64,000 bases of DNA from Albifimbria verrucaria. Taxonomy: Eukaryota; Ascomycota; Sordariomycetes; Hypocreales; Stachybotryaceae. The stretch spans positions 310,001-374,000 of the forward strand of contig JAHREC010000049.1 in NCBI GenBank assembly GCA_020081605.1, written 5' to 3'. Under the pieces are notes generated by a model. It was not told where the DNA came from and searched no databases. It saw nothing but the letters and a program-made list of their open reading frames with translations. The position numbers and the translations under genes are program-made. Shown piece by piece: positions 12,033-22,803 of this stretch (position 1 is the first letter of the stretch; each line of letters begins with the position of its first letter).

Positions 12033-13466
12033 GGCTTTCAGCCAACTCCTGGTTTTTTCGGACATTGTATCGGAAATCTTCGAGAAAGCAGCGGGGAGCG
12101 CCCGAAGAGAAGTTTTGTCGACCAAGTAGCCGTTTAAACCTACTGCACATGGGGCTTGAGACCAAGCTTTATATCAGCAGGGTAAGACAATGAGAAAAAC
12201 AGTCGTCTGTGAGTCATTTTTGCTTGGTTAATATAGTCGGGTGCACCTGGCAGAACGTCGTTTCGAGATGATGATGATCCGAGGCGCTTAAGGACTCTCT
12301 AGGGGCGTTGCCGTTTCAGGAAGCCAAGACACAATCACGACCCAAAAGCGGGATGATCTTATGGGTTCGGGAATCTGGACAATCAACTAATCCCAGCAAG
12401 AGCTTGACGCAACGAGTGGGGTTGCCAACAAGCGTCTCGAGTTACCAGGTGCACTAAACTTCGTTAGGAAGCCAAGGCTCATTCGACGGTCAGGCCTGAA
12501 CAGCCAACTAGCTTTATGTGACGACGACATTAAGGATAAGGCTCATTCCTTTTAGTGTGGTCTACGGTAGAACGTCCGGGTTCAACTTTGACTCGCCCTG
12601 GCCCAGTCTATGTGGGGCTTTCGAGAAAGTTCCAGGCCCCTACACGACAGCAGATATCCATACAGTACAAAGAATCATGCATCACTTTCGTTGGATCCCG
12701 TTGAATACTGGCCCTGACTCGAGGCATCTCTTCATTGTATACGAACCGGGGCAGCAGGACATGAAGTAACATGGCTATTCTGATTGGCTCTGCAGTATCC
12801 ATCTAGCCTTTTAACAGCACAACGAGTATTGAGTCTCCTCCCATCACCCATTCCTTAGCCGATCAACTTCGTTAGCTATTCCCTGTTTTTATTGGACAGC
12901 CCTTAGTGGGAGGCTCATCACATGGGGGATAGAGCTCTCGAGTGAGATTGTGATCCTACTGTTTCTGATTCTATGATCTGATATTCCTTCCCCAAATTAT
13001 CAACATCGGTATTGCAGTAGGCCAATCTCCCCGCGTGCACTCGGATGAGTAGCAGCTAGCAAACGAAGGACTTGGTCAATTAGAAGTTGATAGCGACCAA
13101 CTGTTTGGACATTTCGTAACTGTGTTGATAAAAGACATGTCGGAATTAATTCCTGCTATATAAATATATGTGATAATTAAGACTGTTAGTCCAGAGTTAA
13201 GATGTTTCAAGTAGCCTGACGAGATTGAGGCGTCATGGAATTGTTTATGCCCTGCAATTGAGTGCACTCGAGATAGTGTTTTCGCTGCGCATTTGGGTCT
13301 ACAACTCAGTGTTGTCCAAGTGAACCTGATGGTTCTTGATTATTAGAGTACATAGTATTACTGCTGGTGGAGATATCCCATATTACAAAACCTCTTTCTC
13401 AATCCCTTCACATTCAGACCAAATCAAACCGTAAGCCGTAATCATCTCTGCCTTTCTTATTAGTCC
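12033..13466. other. Intergenic, no gene seen
   Basis: Promoter side of the ATPase and 3' side of the cupredoxin gene. The short frames at 12518-12802 show no domain. No repeat or RNA was recognised. Confidence 0.5.
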
Positions 13467-14176
13467 TTACATCATTAGCCCACCAACAAAGCCAGCTACA
13501 GCGATGCTAAGGCTCATCAGCCCCCAACGGATATTGTCACGGGACTCCACGCCAGCACTTGGTATGGTGCTCTCAGTCGATGTAGGTGCTATGCTCGGCC
13601 GCGCCGTGGCTGCCTTTCCAAGGACTCCACCTCCCGTTTGGCTTGGAGACTCAGTCTTTTCTACTTCGGCAGCAGCTTCTGAGTACTGCTCAAGTGTCCG
13701 ACCGTTTGACCTAAAGCACATAATGAGCAACAATACTCCTTGATGCATAAACATCGTGGGTTTGCTTACGGGGCATTAATCACACCAACCATACCCTTCT
13801 GGCAATGGTCACCAGTTGCACAATAATACCAAAGAGGCTTCTTCTCATCCTTAATCGTGACGCTAAAGACCTGCTCGCTAACGCCGTCTGACACCTTGAC
13901 TGGTCCACTAAAGAATCCTGTCATATTAAGCGGCTGGCAAGGAGAATCAAAGCTGCTTTGAGCGACAGAATGGGCTCGTGGGTAAAAGTGGAATTCAACC
14001 ACCTCACCCACTGCTGCCTTCACTTCAGCAGGGTCAAATGTCAACCCTCCATCTCCGACCTTAACAACGTGCACGCCCGCAATGGACGGCGAAGGCTCGT
14101 TCGATGTAGAGCCGCCACCATACTGAGCAAGTACCGCGGGAATGGCCCAGGATATGAAAGCACTCTGGCGAAGCAT
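13467..14176 (-). CDS. Secreted cupredoxin-domain protein with C-terminal anchor
   Basis: Two exons, 14176..13770 and 13710..13467, joined in phase 2 by a 59-nt intron, give about 216 residues with intact frame. Residues 1-18 are a signal peptide (MLRQSAFISWAIPAVLAQ). A single cupredoxin fold follows, with type-1 copper ligands His in RAHSVAQ and Cys, His, Met in YYCATGDHCQKGM. A Ser/Thr/Pro-rich linker follows. The C-terminus is a hydrophobic helix (LMSLSIAVAGFVGGLMM) compatible with a GPI-anchor signal or a TM tail. This is the widespread fungal extracellular serine-rich cupredoxin family. Cell-surface copper binding or electron transfer is likely; the exact role is unknown. Confidence 0.85.
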
Positions 14177-15547
14177 TGTGACAATGTGGCAGGGTAAGTC
14201 GAGGTGTGAGAGGGAGTTAGTCTGGTTTGCTAGCTCGTTTCAAATGACAAATTGCAAAGAGAAGAAGTGAGATGATGCTATTACTATCTATCCAAGCAGC
14301 TACCGCCCACCTTTAAGTACTCGTAGTCGTCAAGTTCTTTTGCCGCTTGCGAAACACCAAAATGTTGTGAGCGCCGTCTCAACTGAAACATTTCAGCTCA
14401 AATAAGACTGTTGGAGGTGGCGTTCACCTCAAACGCCGTCCTGATGCGTGGGAGAAGATCCTAAGAATCACAGGCCAACCGGCGCATCGTGCTCATTCAG
14501 GTGACACATAGAGAGGCGCCGGTCTTCAGCCGTAAAATACTGAACGGCAGATAGACTAAGCCCGCTGGTTTGCATCCGTGCAGTGCGTTACAAGGTCAGG
14601 CTGAAGGAAGCGTTGGTTCGATGAGAAGGGTCTAAGCTCCTGCATGTTACTGTACAGTAGACACATTCATCGATAGGGCAATCGTACAGTACAAAGGCTG
14701 CCCTGAGTGGTGTTAAATATGTACAAATAACTTGAATTGGCCAAACTGGGATTCTGCTACAAAGAGACGGTTACTCCCCTTCTTGTCTTGCTCGGTCAAT
14801 ATGCCCAAGCGTTTGAATCTGAAGGGCGTGTAACTCCCGCCCAACAATTTCTGCCCTCCGAATGAGAATGATAGCGCTTGATCTCTCTTGCGACATTTGA
14901 CACGCTAAATTGGAGAAATCAAATAAAAAATAGATTTGTGACTCTTTGCGAAGGAAAGGGTTACTTTTCATTCATACCCCCACAACAAATCACGTAAACT
15001 GGGAAACTCGCAGTCCATAAAGCCATGATTCATGATTGAGAACACCTTGAATGATTTCTTTCAACAAGCTCGTTCTTCCCTGACGATCTCATGGCTTGGG
15101 AGATTATGCTTAAGCAAAATGCCCTCTTGGATAGTCGGTTGACAAATTACCAAAACCAACCCTGACGACTGCTGAAGGAAGCCTAGTTCTCGAAGGATTT
15201 AGTCACTGTGGAGGTTCTCGATCTGCTATTTGTAATCGGCTGGGGAATGCGGATAGACTATCTTGTGCGAGTGGGGCCAGATCGGAATAGTGAACGGACT
15301 GTTCGGACTTTTCCAATTCCCATGCCGAGTGTTGGAGCTTTACCATAGTAATTGATCCAAATCGTGTTAATACTATTCCATTTGACAATTAACATACAGA
15401 GTTGCAAACAATGATTATCAAGCAATGTTTTGACCCTGGCTAGGTGGGAGTTGATTGCATGAGCATATAAGTCAACCCTCGGATCACAAAGTTCTACGCT
15501 CAACATATTCACTGGACCAGCCATTCCCCAATAGCAACTCTGTCAAC
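14177..15547. other. Intergenic region
   Basis: It contains the promoters of the cupredoxin (minus) and NmrA-like (plus) genes. I see no coding signal; the 14771-14971 minus frame is low-complexity and unrecognised. Confidence 0.5.
15464..15471 (+). promoter_or_regulatory. TATA-like box of NmrA-like gene
   Basis: CATATAAG lies about 77 bp upstream of the ATG at 15548, close to the expected fungal TATA position. Confidence 0.4.
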
Positions 15548-16601
15548 ATGTCAAAACTCATCGTCATCATTGGTGTGACTGGTCTTCAGGTAATGACCCA
15601 TATTGTACGCCTCAAGATTCTGATTATTCTAATGCTTTCTCCAGGGTGGATCAGTAGCCGATACCTTCCTTGGTCTTCCCAACTGGCGTGTCCGAGGCAT
15701 CACAAGGAACCCGTCAAGCGAAAGTGCGCAGGCCCTTATCAACAGAGGAGTTGAGATTGTTCAAGGCGATCTCGATGATAAAGATTCACTGCGTAGTGCT
15801 TTTGAAGGTGCCAATGTCATCTTCGCCAATACTGATTTCTTCGTGCATATCTTTCATGCATTGGGTAAAGAGAATCTCACGAAAGGAAATAATGCCAAAC
15901 AATACGCATTTGACAGAGAAGTTGAGCAAGGTCTCAATGCTGCTCAGATCGCTGCTTCGCCTATCATCATGAAGACTTTGGAGCGGTTCATCTGGTCGAC
16001 ATTGGCTCATGCAACAAAACTGAGCGGTGGCAAGATTACAACGGTATACCATTATGACTCAAAAGCCGAAGTGACTAGACAAATCCATGAGCGCTTCCCG
16101 CATCTGGCATCACGGCTGAGCTTGGTGCAACTTGGCCACTACATTCAAAATTGGAAAGCTTTCCCGTTGATGGCACCACAAAAACAAGCCGATGGGACAT
16201 ATTTAACGGTTAGACCATTCAAGCCGAGCGCTCAAATTGAGTTTGTTGATCCATCTCGCGATACTGGTCGAGTCGTCAAAAGTTTGGTAGAGTTGCCTCC
16301 TGGAAAACATATATTGGCAGTCTCTGAACAGATGACCTGGCCAAAGTGGATGGAACTTTGGGGAAAGATCTATGGAGTCAAGGCCGGGTATAAACAGGTC
16401 AGTTCTGAAGAGTTTTGGAAAGGTGTACCTCCAGTTTTGGCGGAGGAGCTGAAAGATGCGTGGGATTTTGCGGAAGAGTTTGGCCATACCGGCGGAGACC
16501 CCGACGTTCTACGGCCGAATCAAGTGGAACCAAACATTCTGATGTCATCTATGGAGGATTGCATCAAGGACCAAGATTGGTCATCTATCTTGCAAGGTTG
16601 A
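15548..16601 (+). CDS. NmrA-like NAD(P)-binding protein
   Basis: Exons 15548..15589 and 15645..16601, spliced in phase 0, give 332 residues with an intact frame. The N-terminus is a Rossmann fold whose glycine motif GVTGLQGGSVAD is split by the intron, followed by VRGITRNPSSESAQAL and a DLDDKDSL turn. This is the atypical short-chain dehydrogenase NmrA/HSCARG family. These usually lack the Tyr-Lys catalytic pair and sense NADP(H) ratios or act as redox-linked regulators; some members are reductases in secondary metabolism. The C-terminal half (WKAFPLMAPQKQADG onward) is the NmrA substrate-like domain. Cytosolic, no signal peptide. The nearest genes do not suggest a specific pathway. Confidence 0.88.
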
Positions 16602-17167
16602 AGTATGGTACTCCTGTCAGGCGTAGGTACGGCTGCCATGATGCAATTTCAGGTAGGAGATATACGTATCCTCAATAGGGTATGAAATGTAATCTACAAT
16701 TACACTACCATGCCTTCATTCTGATGTTAGTATTCTATGCGTAAAAGGCCTAAGATACTCGCTACTCTTTACAGCGACTCCACGCTGCATAAATGCATCA
16801 CAAAAGAATGACGTACAGTATGTTTTACTCACATACCAAATCTATGACATCCCATTTGAGGCTTTGATAACATCCAGCGCTGTAAGGTCGGTAGATTGAA
16901 AACATCGCTCAAGGTTCGGCTCTTCGATTAACAGTCTCACAAGCAAAAATTCACTAATTCATAGAGGCACAAAGATCTTTCGCAATCCATGCATATATAT
17001 ATAAGGCATCACAATCGAAAACCCGAAAGTGTGGCCACAAAAACTATCTATCTATCCAATAATTTGACTCAAGATGTATGCCAAACCAGACCTGCTGCAA
17101 TTATGTACAATCCCAAGACCAGGAATTAACTTCTTTCATCTCACTTAGACCGCCTGAAGGGCTGCAT
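16602..17167. other. Intergenic, no gene seen
   Basis: 3' flank of two convergent genes. A TA dinucleotide run lies near 16993-17003. No coding signal. Confidence 0.5.
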
Positions 17168-18112
17168 TTAAGCAAGGGTAAGGGAAGCGCTCTCTCCAAC
17201 AACGCAGCTGGTGCCGGCAGCGACGGGCATGGCGGCGGACCAGGCGCCAGCGGCGCAGCGGCTGTAGGAGCTACCGTCAATGCAGTTCCAGTTGCCCTCG
17301 GTGCAAGCACCACCGGCAGGGGAGCAGGAGCAGGAGGAGCCGGGGGCTGGGGGCGGGAGCTGGGGGCTGGGGAACAGGAGCCGGGTCAACAGGACCCGGG
17401 GCGACGGGGTTGACATTGCCACCAGCCACGGGGCCACAGTCTCCCGTCAGACCGCCGAAAGGACCAGCGCTCATCTGGACAACATTGCTACCAGGGTTGG
17501 GGTACTGAACATCCTGGCCCTCAATGGTCTTGCAGCCGCTCTGCGGGACGTTGGCGACCAGCATGTCAGGAAGGCTGTTGAGATCAACGGAGCCATCGCC
17601 ACCAGTGACCTGGATAGGGGCACAGTTCATGTACATCTCACGGTTGCCGACCTTGTTGAACCAAGACCAGGCGAAGGTGTAGGAGCCCGCAGGGATGTTG
17701 GGGATCTCAACGGGGTAGCCCTCTGGGAGAGGAGCCTCGGCACTGTCGCCAGGCATGTTGCCGGGCTGGTTTCGGACTGGGCAGCCACCCTCAATAGACT
17801 TGATGACCTTCCAGACGGAGCCAGTAGTAGGGGCCATGTCGGTAGTAACGGAGAACTGGCAAGAACCACCACCGTGGGTAGCGGTGCCCTTGAAGGTAAT
17901 GGACTGGGTTGTACCGGCCTCGAAGGTGGTTGACTGCGCACTACCGAAGTTGGTGGTTCCGCAAGGGAATGGGGAGGAGCCGTGCTGTGCAAGTCGTGAA
18001 GAGGAGCGTTGATGACTGGGCCGTCCTGGGAGTAAGGAGCAGGGAAGGTCATCAGAATGTGGGCGCTAGCCATGGAGGCAAGGCCGGCGTAGGTGACAGA
18101 CTTGGTGAACAT
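17168..18112 (-). CDS. AA11 lytic polysaccharide monooxygenase with C-terminal Cys-rich module
   Basis: The start at 18112 gives a signal peptide ending SMASA, so the mature protein begins with His (HILMTFPAPY), the N-terminal ligand of the LPMO copper histidine brace. The second brace His lies in TATHGGGSCQ, followed by the AA11-typical WKVIKSIEGGCP. AA11 enzymes oxidatively cleave chitin. After the catalytic domain comes a Pro/Ala linker and a cysteine-rich module (CTEGNWNCIDG, SYSRCAAGAW) resembling the X278 module of fungal AA11s, probably chitin-binding. No introns. Three breaks, all in G/C runs (forward 17971-17974, 17342-17346, 17319-17322), are resolved by one extra base each. With them the linker becomes a simple Pro-Ala stretch without cysteines. 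Secreted. Role: chitin turnover or attack on fungal or arthropod chitin. Confidence 0.82.
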
Positions 18113-20883
18113 CTTGAAGTTGGAAAGATAGAAAGTTGAAGTAGACAACAGATATCGAGACAATTAAAGAACGAGTAAAGGACTAGCCTTGAGAAGCGAA
18201 GTAAGGAAAATGACGAAAAGGAAAGAAAAAACGGAAAAGTGTCTCGAAGACTGGTGCCTAAGGAGCGACTGTAGAATGAATGGATTGATTGAAGAAGAAG
18301 AAAAGCACATAATGGCGAGGAAGCAAGCCGCATCTTATATTCCACAGAAGTCGTTGGAGCTTCAACAGAACTTGCCTATACTAAGACGCTGGTCTACTAT
18401 ATCGAGAAAGTGGGCCAGACCGGGGGTGACGAAGATGGTTCTGTGCAAAGATAGGGAGCCCTGCACAAAGGGTAAGCTCACCAGTAAATTGGGCCCTCCT
18501 GTCCCCATTCTCACCTGTGACCTGCATCTGATACCGCTTGTGGTTACTCAAGCCTGATCGAATAAGGAGTTTAGCATGGGCTATAGCTCCCGTCTCAACC
18601 CTTCTAGAACCAGTGAGGAAACTGTGCTGAGCACTGCCTCTCAGCAGCCCCTGCATAGCGGGAAGGCCTGCACGGGCTCAGTCATTAGCGGATCCAAACT
18701 AAATCCCATCGCCAAAGACGAGACCATGTTGATTCGAAAAAGTGGCTGCTGTGGGTCTATCTTATTTCTTGGTTACATAATGTTGTCCTCAACCAACAAC
18801 ACTATCTCTTGGAAGTCTAAGAATAGCTACGCCAAACCCCATAAGGTCGCCCCATTGCCATCAACTATTTCCGCTTAGCCGAAGTGACTAGCATGGTCAA
18901 CTATCCAGGGAAATGAAGCAGTTCACGATATTAATAGTGTTGCTGCTGAAGAGGATGCCTTGGCCGTTTCGAGTATCATTAATCAGCCTGGAATATTGGC
19001 CAAGCATTACGCCCGACCCAAAGCAAGTCGGACTTTTTCTGAGCTGTCCAGTGCGAGTATCACCTCACGTGAGCCTGCTATGCGAGATTGGTGAAATTAC
19101 CTCGGGTGGGGTTAGGTCATCCTCCGAAGGATGCGTCGAAATTACTTGCTGCACCACCCAAGCCAGCCGAGCTCGTGGGCTTATTCCGAGGTTTGGGGAC
19201 TAGTCTGCTTGCGTGCAGCTGATGAAACCCCTGGCATGGACTGACTGTGTATTCTGCACAGCAAAGAGGAAACTACAGCCTCTGGTTTTGAGAAGGGTTA
19301 AGTTGACGAGACTCTTCTTTGTTTTGGTAGCAAATTATAACTAAGACGCATGAAACTGCATATAAGCAATTCCTTCAGTTTCACATTACAAGAACAAAAA
19401 TGAAGATGGAAATGGAGAAGAAACGACCCCATGAATAGCACTATGAAGGAACAAGGCAACATGGTGGAAGTGTTTTTCGAATATACACTGTAGGAGTTAT
19501 TGCCCAACCAGTAAATATGCCAATAAGATTTGAAGACCGATTTTTGGGCCTTGGGTATTCCTCAGGAGCCCGAATATAGCTGGGTATGCGCCATTGCTGA
19601 AATATATTTCGTGTGTAGGAAACTAACGGGATAAATGAGGGCTTCATGTCTAGTCAACAGTTACTGTTGGAAAGGTGTGCCCATCCTGTCGCACAGAACA
19701 GAGCTTAATAAAACTCAACGTGACCATGAATGATGGGAACAGATGACAGAATCCGTAATTAGAGAGAACAGTTTGTGTCTCCTATCCTTCCTCCTTTTTC
19801 TCTCTCCATTCTTTAGTGGTGAAAATTGTCAGCGTGCTATCAACATGGGATTAGCTCTACTACCCTATAGTAAAACTTATGCATGCGCATAAGCTTACAG
19901 CTTGAATGGGAGCCTTATTGCACACTAACGTTAAATACCTTAGTGTTGGGCTATCCGACTAAGCTTATGATGGTAAAAACAAGTACTTGAGCATAGCCTT
20001 GCACAACTGAGTATCTAGATGCATCTAAACTCCACGCAGTTTTCTATTGAACACATTGATAACAATGCACTACCCCACAATGCCTTGCCATTAGCTTTTC
20101 CTTTCTCTAGGAAATTGACAAATTGCAGATTTTCGCTTGAGAGCTCAGATTCGCTTACTTTGGAAAAGCTTGGCACCCATAATCTTTGCTACATTCACAA
20201 AATCTCTGTGTTGAAAGTGATGTGATGAATTTTCCCATCTGGACTACATGATGAATTGTGTTGATGGTGGCTTATGCTGTCCACCAGGGGACCTAGCAGA
20301 TACATGAAATAAGAAATAGCTATATGATAGGGGCCAGAAAAGACCGCTAAATGTACTAGCTCATGCCTAAAATATCAGGATCTCAAGATTTAAGATATGT
20401 CTCTTTGACTTCAATGCGTTGGAAAGATGTAAGGTTCTGGTGCCTGAGGGTTGTCGAGCAGATGTTGATAAGATCGTCGTAAGCTGTAATAAAGTCTAGA
20501 CTACATGTAGGCTATGCTGTGTCTAGCTACTGGACAAAGCTACGTAGCTTAATGGAATAATACCCTTCGAAAAGCTTTGTAAACGCAAGCAAAGAATATG
20601 GAGCATGACGGCGACTCCCACCCGTCTCCGCATCCAGGGTGTATGAGTGTCATAGCGGTTGTCCTGGCCAAGATTGAGTCAGTGAAAACAGATGTATTGA
20701 ATGTCCATAATATACCATAAAGCTTCCCCCTCCTTTTAGGCATTCTATGATCGCGGCTCTTTTGGAACCCTTGGGGTTATTGTCTATCCGCTGGCATGTC
20801 ATGCGTATCTGTTTTGACCCGATATCCCTCCTTGCACAACCCAGTCAACATATTTATGAATTCGTTCTTGCTGTCCATTCGAA
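18113..20883. other. Long gene-poor region
   Basis: 2.8 kb. It includes the purine-rich (+ strand) leader of the LPMO gene. The remaining frames (for example 18189-18557, 18576-18878 and 18913-19203 plus, 20549-20743 minus) have no recognisable domain and are AT-rich with scattered stops. I see no transposase or reverse transcriptase motif. Confidence 0.45.
18333..18341 (-). promoter_or_regulatory. TATA-like box of AA11 gene
   Basis: Read on the minus strand this is GAATATAAG, about 220 bp upstream of the start at 18112. A long CT-rich leader (minus strand) follows, typical of highly expressed fungal secretory genes. Confidence 0.35.
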
Positions 20884-21404
20884 TTATCCGCTTCGTTCCG
20901 ACGACTTTGCCTTCCGTCTCCGATTGCGAACCACGACGAAAATAACCACCAACAGAGCTACTAGAGCAATCGGGCAAAGAACAAGTGCGAAAATTATGGG
21001 GCGACGTCCCCCTGCCGTTTTTGTTACATCGAGGGCACGAACGATGGATAAGTGACCGACCGGGGTGTATCGTGCGTTTTCTGGCATTCTCTATGTTGAA
21101 AAGGCATCAAAATTTCATTTCTGACAACCATCTTAACTATGGCACCTGGTCCATTACTTAAATGCCAATGACATAGAACAGATGCACAAGCGTACATAGG
21201 AAGCAACACTTTTCGCCCTGGTTGAACTATCGAATCCTTCGTATCAAGGGGTGCAGAATGTAACATGACAGGACCGGGGTCATGTGTCTGATGCCAGAAG
21301 TGCTGCCCTGTCACATTCCGCTGGACACTGCCAAGATGCTTCTGAATGGAAGTTACAGGGATGATGCAGAATTTTTCTTCTTTGTGAAGAGCATACGATG
21401 CCAA
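20884..21404 (-). pseudogene. Remnant of a membrane-anchored copper-protein-like gene
   Basis: On the minus strand a first segment (21404 to about 21100) contains His-rich motifs GQHFWHQTHDPG and VLCHWHLSNGPGAIV, reminiscent of copper ligands at the C-terminal end of multicopper oxidase-like proteins. A second segment (to 20884) ends with a transmembrane helix (PIIFALVLCPIALVALLVVIF) and a basic cytoplasmic tail. They can be joined by a very short GT-AG intron (38 nt) in phase 0. No upstream domains are present, so the protein would be under 170 residues, far below a multicopper oxidase (over 500). I infer a decayed or truncated gene. The family call is tentative and could be wrong. Confidence 0.4.
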
Positions 21405-21950
21405 TTAACTGTGATTCACCAATTCTTGGCAGGGGAATTCCCTATTTCCCATCCACAGTAATCCGTACCCTTTATGCGCATTTGATCATTAGCAGACACC
21501 ACACAATGATGAGGTAAAAACCGTGATCCTTGTACTCCTGTCAATAGCAACTTCATTTTCTCTATCACAGTAAGTTGGGCAATGGCGCGTAGACCGCGCT
21601 ATTCCTGTGAAGACATTTCATCACACATGTACAGATACTAGAGGGACAACTGCTGGGTCAACATAGAAAATAAGACTTTGTCCAGCTTAAAATCACGAAT
21701 GATTTTCAAGGCGCTTTTGCTATCAGAGAGATGCATCTACCTGATATTGTGAGGAGGTAATGGCCACTCCAAAACTCAAAAGCGATGCGTTTCAATGCTC
21801 TGGCCCGGAGGCAGCCACAATCTTAGCAATCTACTTGTCGATCTAAAATCTGTTGAGAAATGGCCTGGTCATGATGATTTGGCTTCATTGTTGGGTGTCA
21901 TGTTGCCATCAATAGTTTGATTGCGATTTCCGCCAGCATACGAGGCACCA
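21405..21950. other. Intergenic, no gene seen
   Basis: Sequence between the remnant and the Thr-rich gene, both on the minus strand. No coding motif is visible, and missing 5' exons of the remnant could not be identified here. Confidence 0.45.
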
Positions 21951-22803
21951 TCAAACCCGTCCTCCGGCAGCACCCTTCGCCGTGATATATGTCGTTGTCG
22001 TTGAGGTTATCGTAGTAAATGCGGTTATTGAAGTTGCAACGGATGTTTCAACAGTCTGGCCCTTGTCAGCTAAAGATTTTTGCAGGACTTATGCTTAACC
22101 CACCACAGTCGTAGGTTTCAAAACAGTGGTATAAATGGTGAATGTTTGCCAGTGAATCTAACCATTGTCAATTACACATATCCCTAATGCTTGAATTAGT
22201 GACTCACAACTGGTGGACCCGTCACAGTGATGACTGTTGATGGCGGCGGGACACTCAGGCACGTGCAAGCACTCGAGAGTCTCGAGGGAGGGAATTGCGT
22301 CAAAAAATCCGGAATGGGCACATCAGTACGTTTCGAAAGAGAACCGAGTGCTGTCACGGTCCGAGTTACAGTTTCGGTCCTGGTAGAACTGACTGTCACT
22401 GTGTATACATTGGTATTGGTCGCAGTCTTAGTGTAAATGCTGGTCCGGGTGGCAGCTACTGTTTTCATCCCAGCTCTAAATCTTGTGTTAGGTATTATTT
22501 TCACAAAGAAGAAGGGTATCAGCGGGCATGATTACAAAATGGGTGTGAAAGTTACTGTACCAGTGGAGGTTGGAACATTAATGAAGGTTTGGCAAAAGGT
22601 GTTGCTGTAGCGGCGCGAGCGGGATCTCGTAAAGCACGGAGCACATGGTCAGCACGGCAAGCAGTCCGATCATTGAGGAAACGCGGGTTTTCATCAATGC
22701 CTGATTTAGCCTCCAAAGAGTGGCGCCCTACATCAGAGGCAGCGAAAGCCTCTCCCCAGAGCCCAGCAATCAATATAAAGGGTGTAAAGAGAAAGTTTTT
22801 CAT
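21951..22803 (-). CDS. Secreted Thr-rich small protein with N-terminal Cys region
   Basis: Four exons fit: 22803..22561, 22458..22208, 22157..22104 and 22061..21951, all GT-AG and phase-consistent once one T is added to the T4 run (forward A4, 22594-22597). Signal peptide MKNFLFTPFILIAGLWGEAFA. A short conserved-looking segment follows, ACRADHVLRALRDPARA then CQTF, found near the N-terminus of many fungal secreted proteins, followed by long Thr/Val/Ser repeats (TVTVSSTRTETVTRTVTA) likely to be O-glycosylated. A second Cys group, ACTCLSVPP, follows. No enzyme domain is visible; a cell-wall or extracellular matrix protein is the likeliest role. The last exon ends about 20 residues after a Thr run, with no GPI signal. 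Confidence 0.65.

Noticed and set aside
17280..17933. Long plus-strand open frame of 217 codons
   Set aside because: Shadow frame opposite the AA11 LPMO gene, whose signal peptide, histidine brace and module are on the minus strand.
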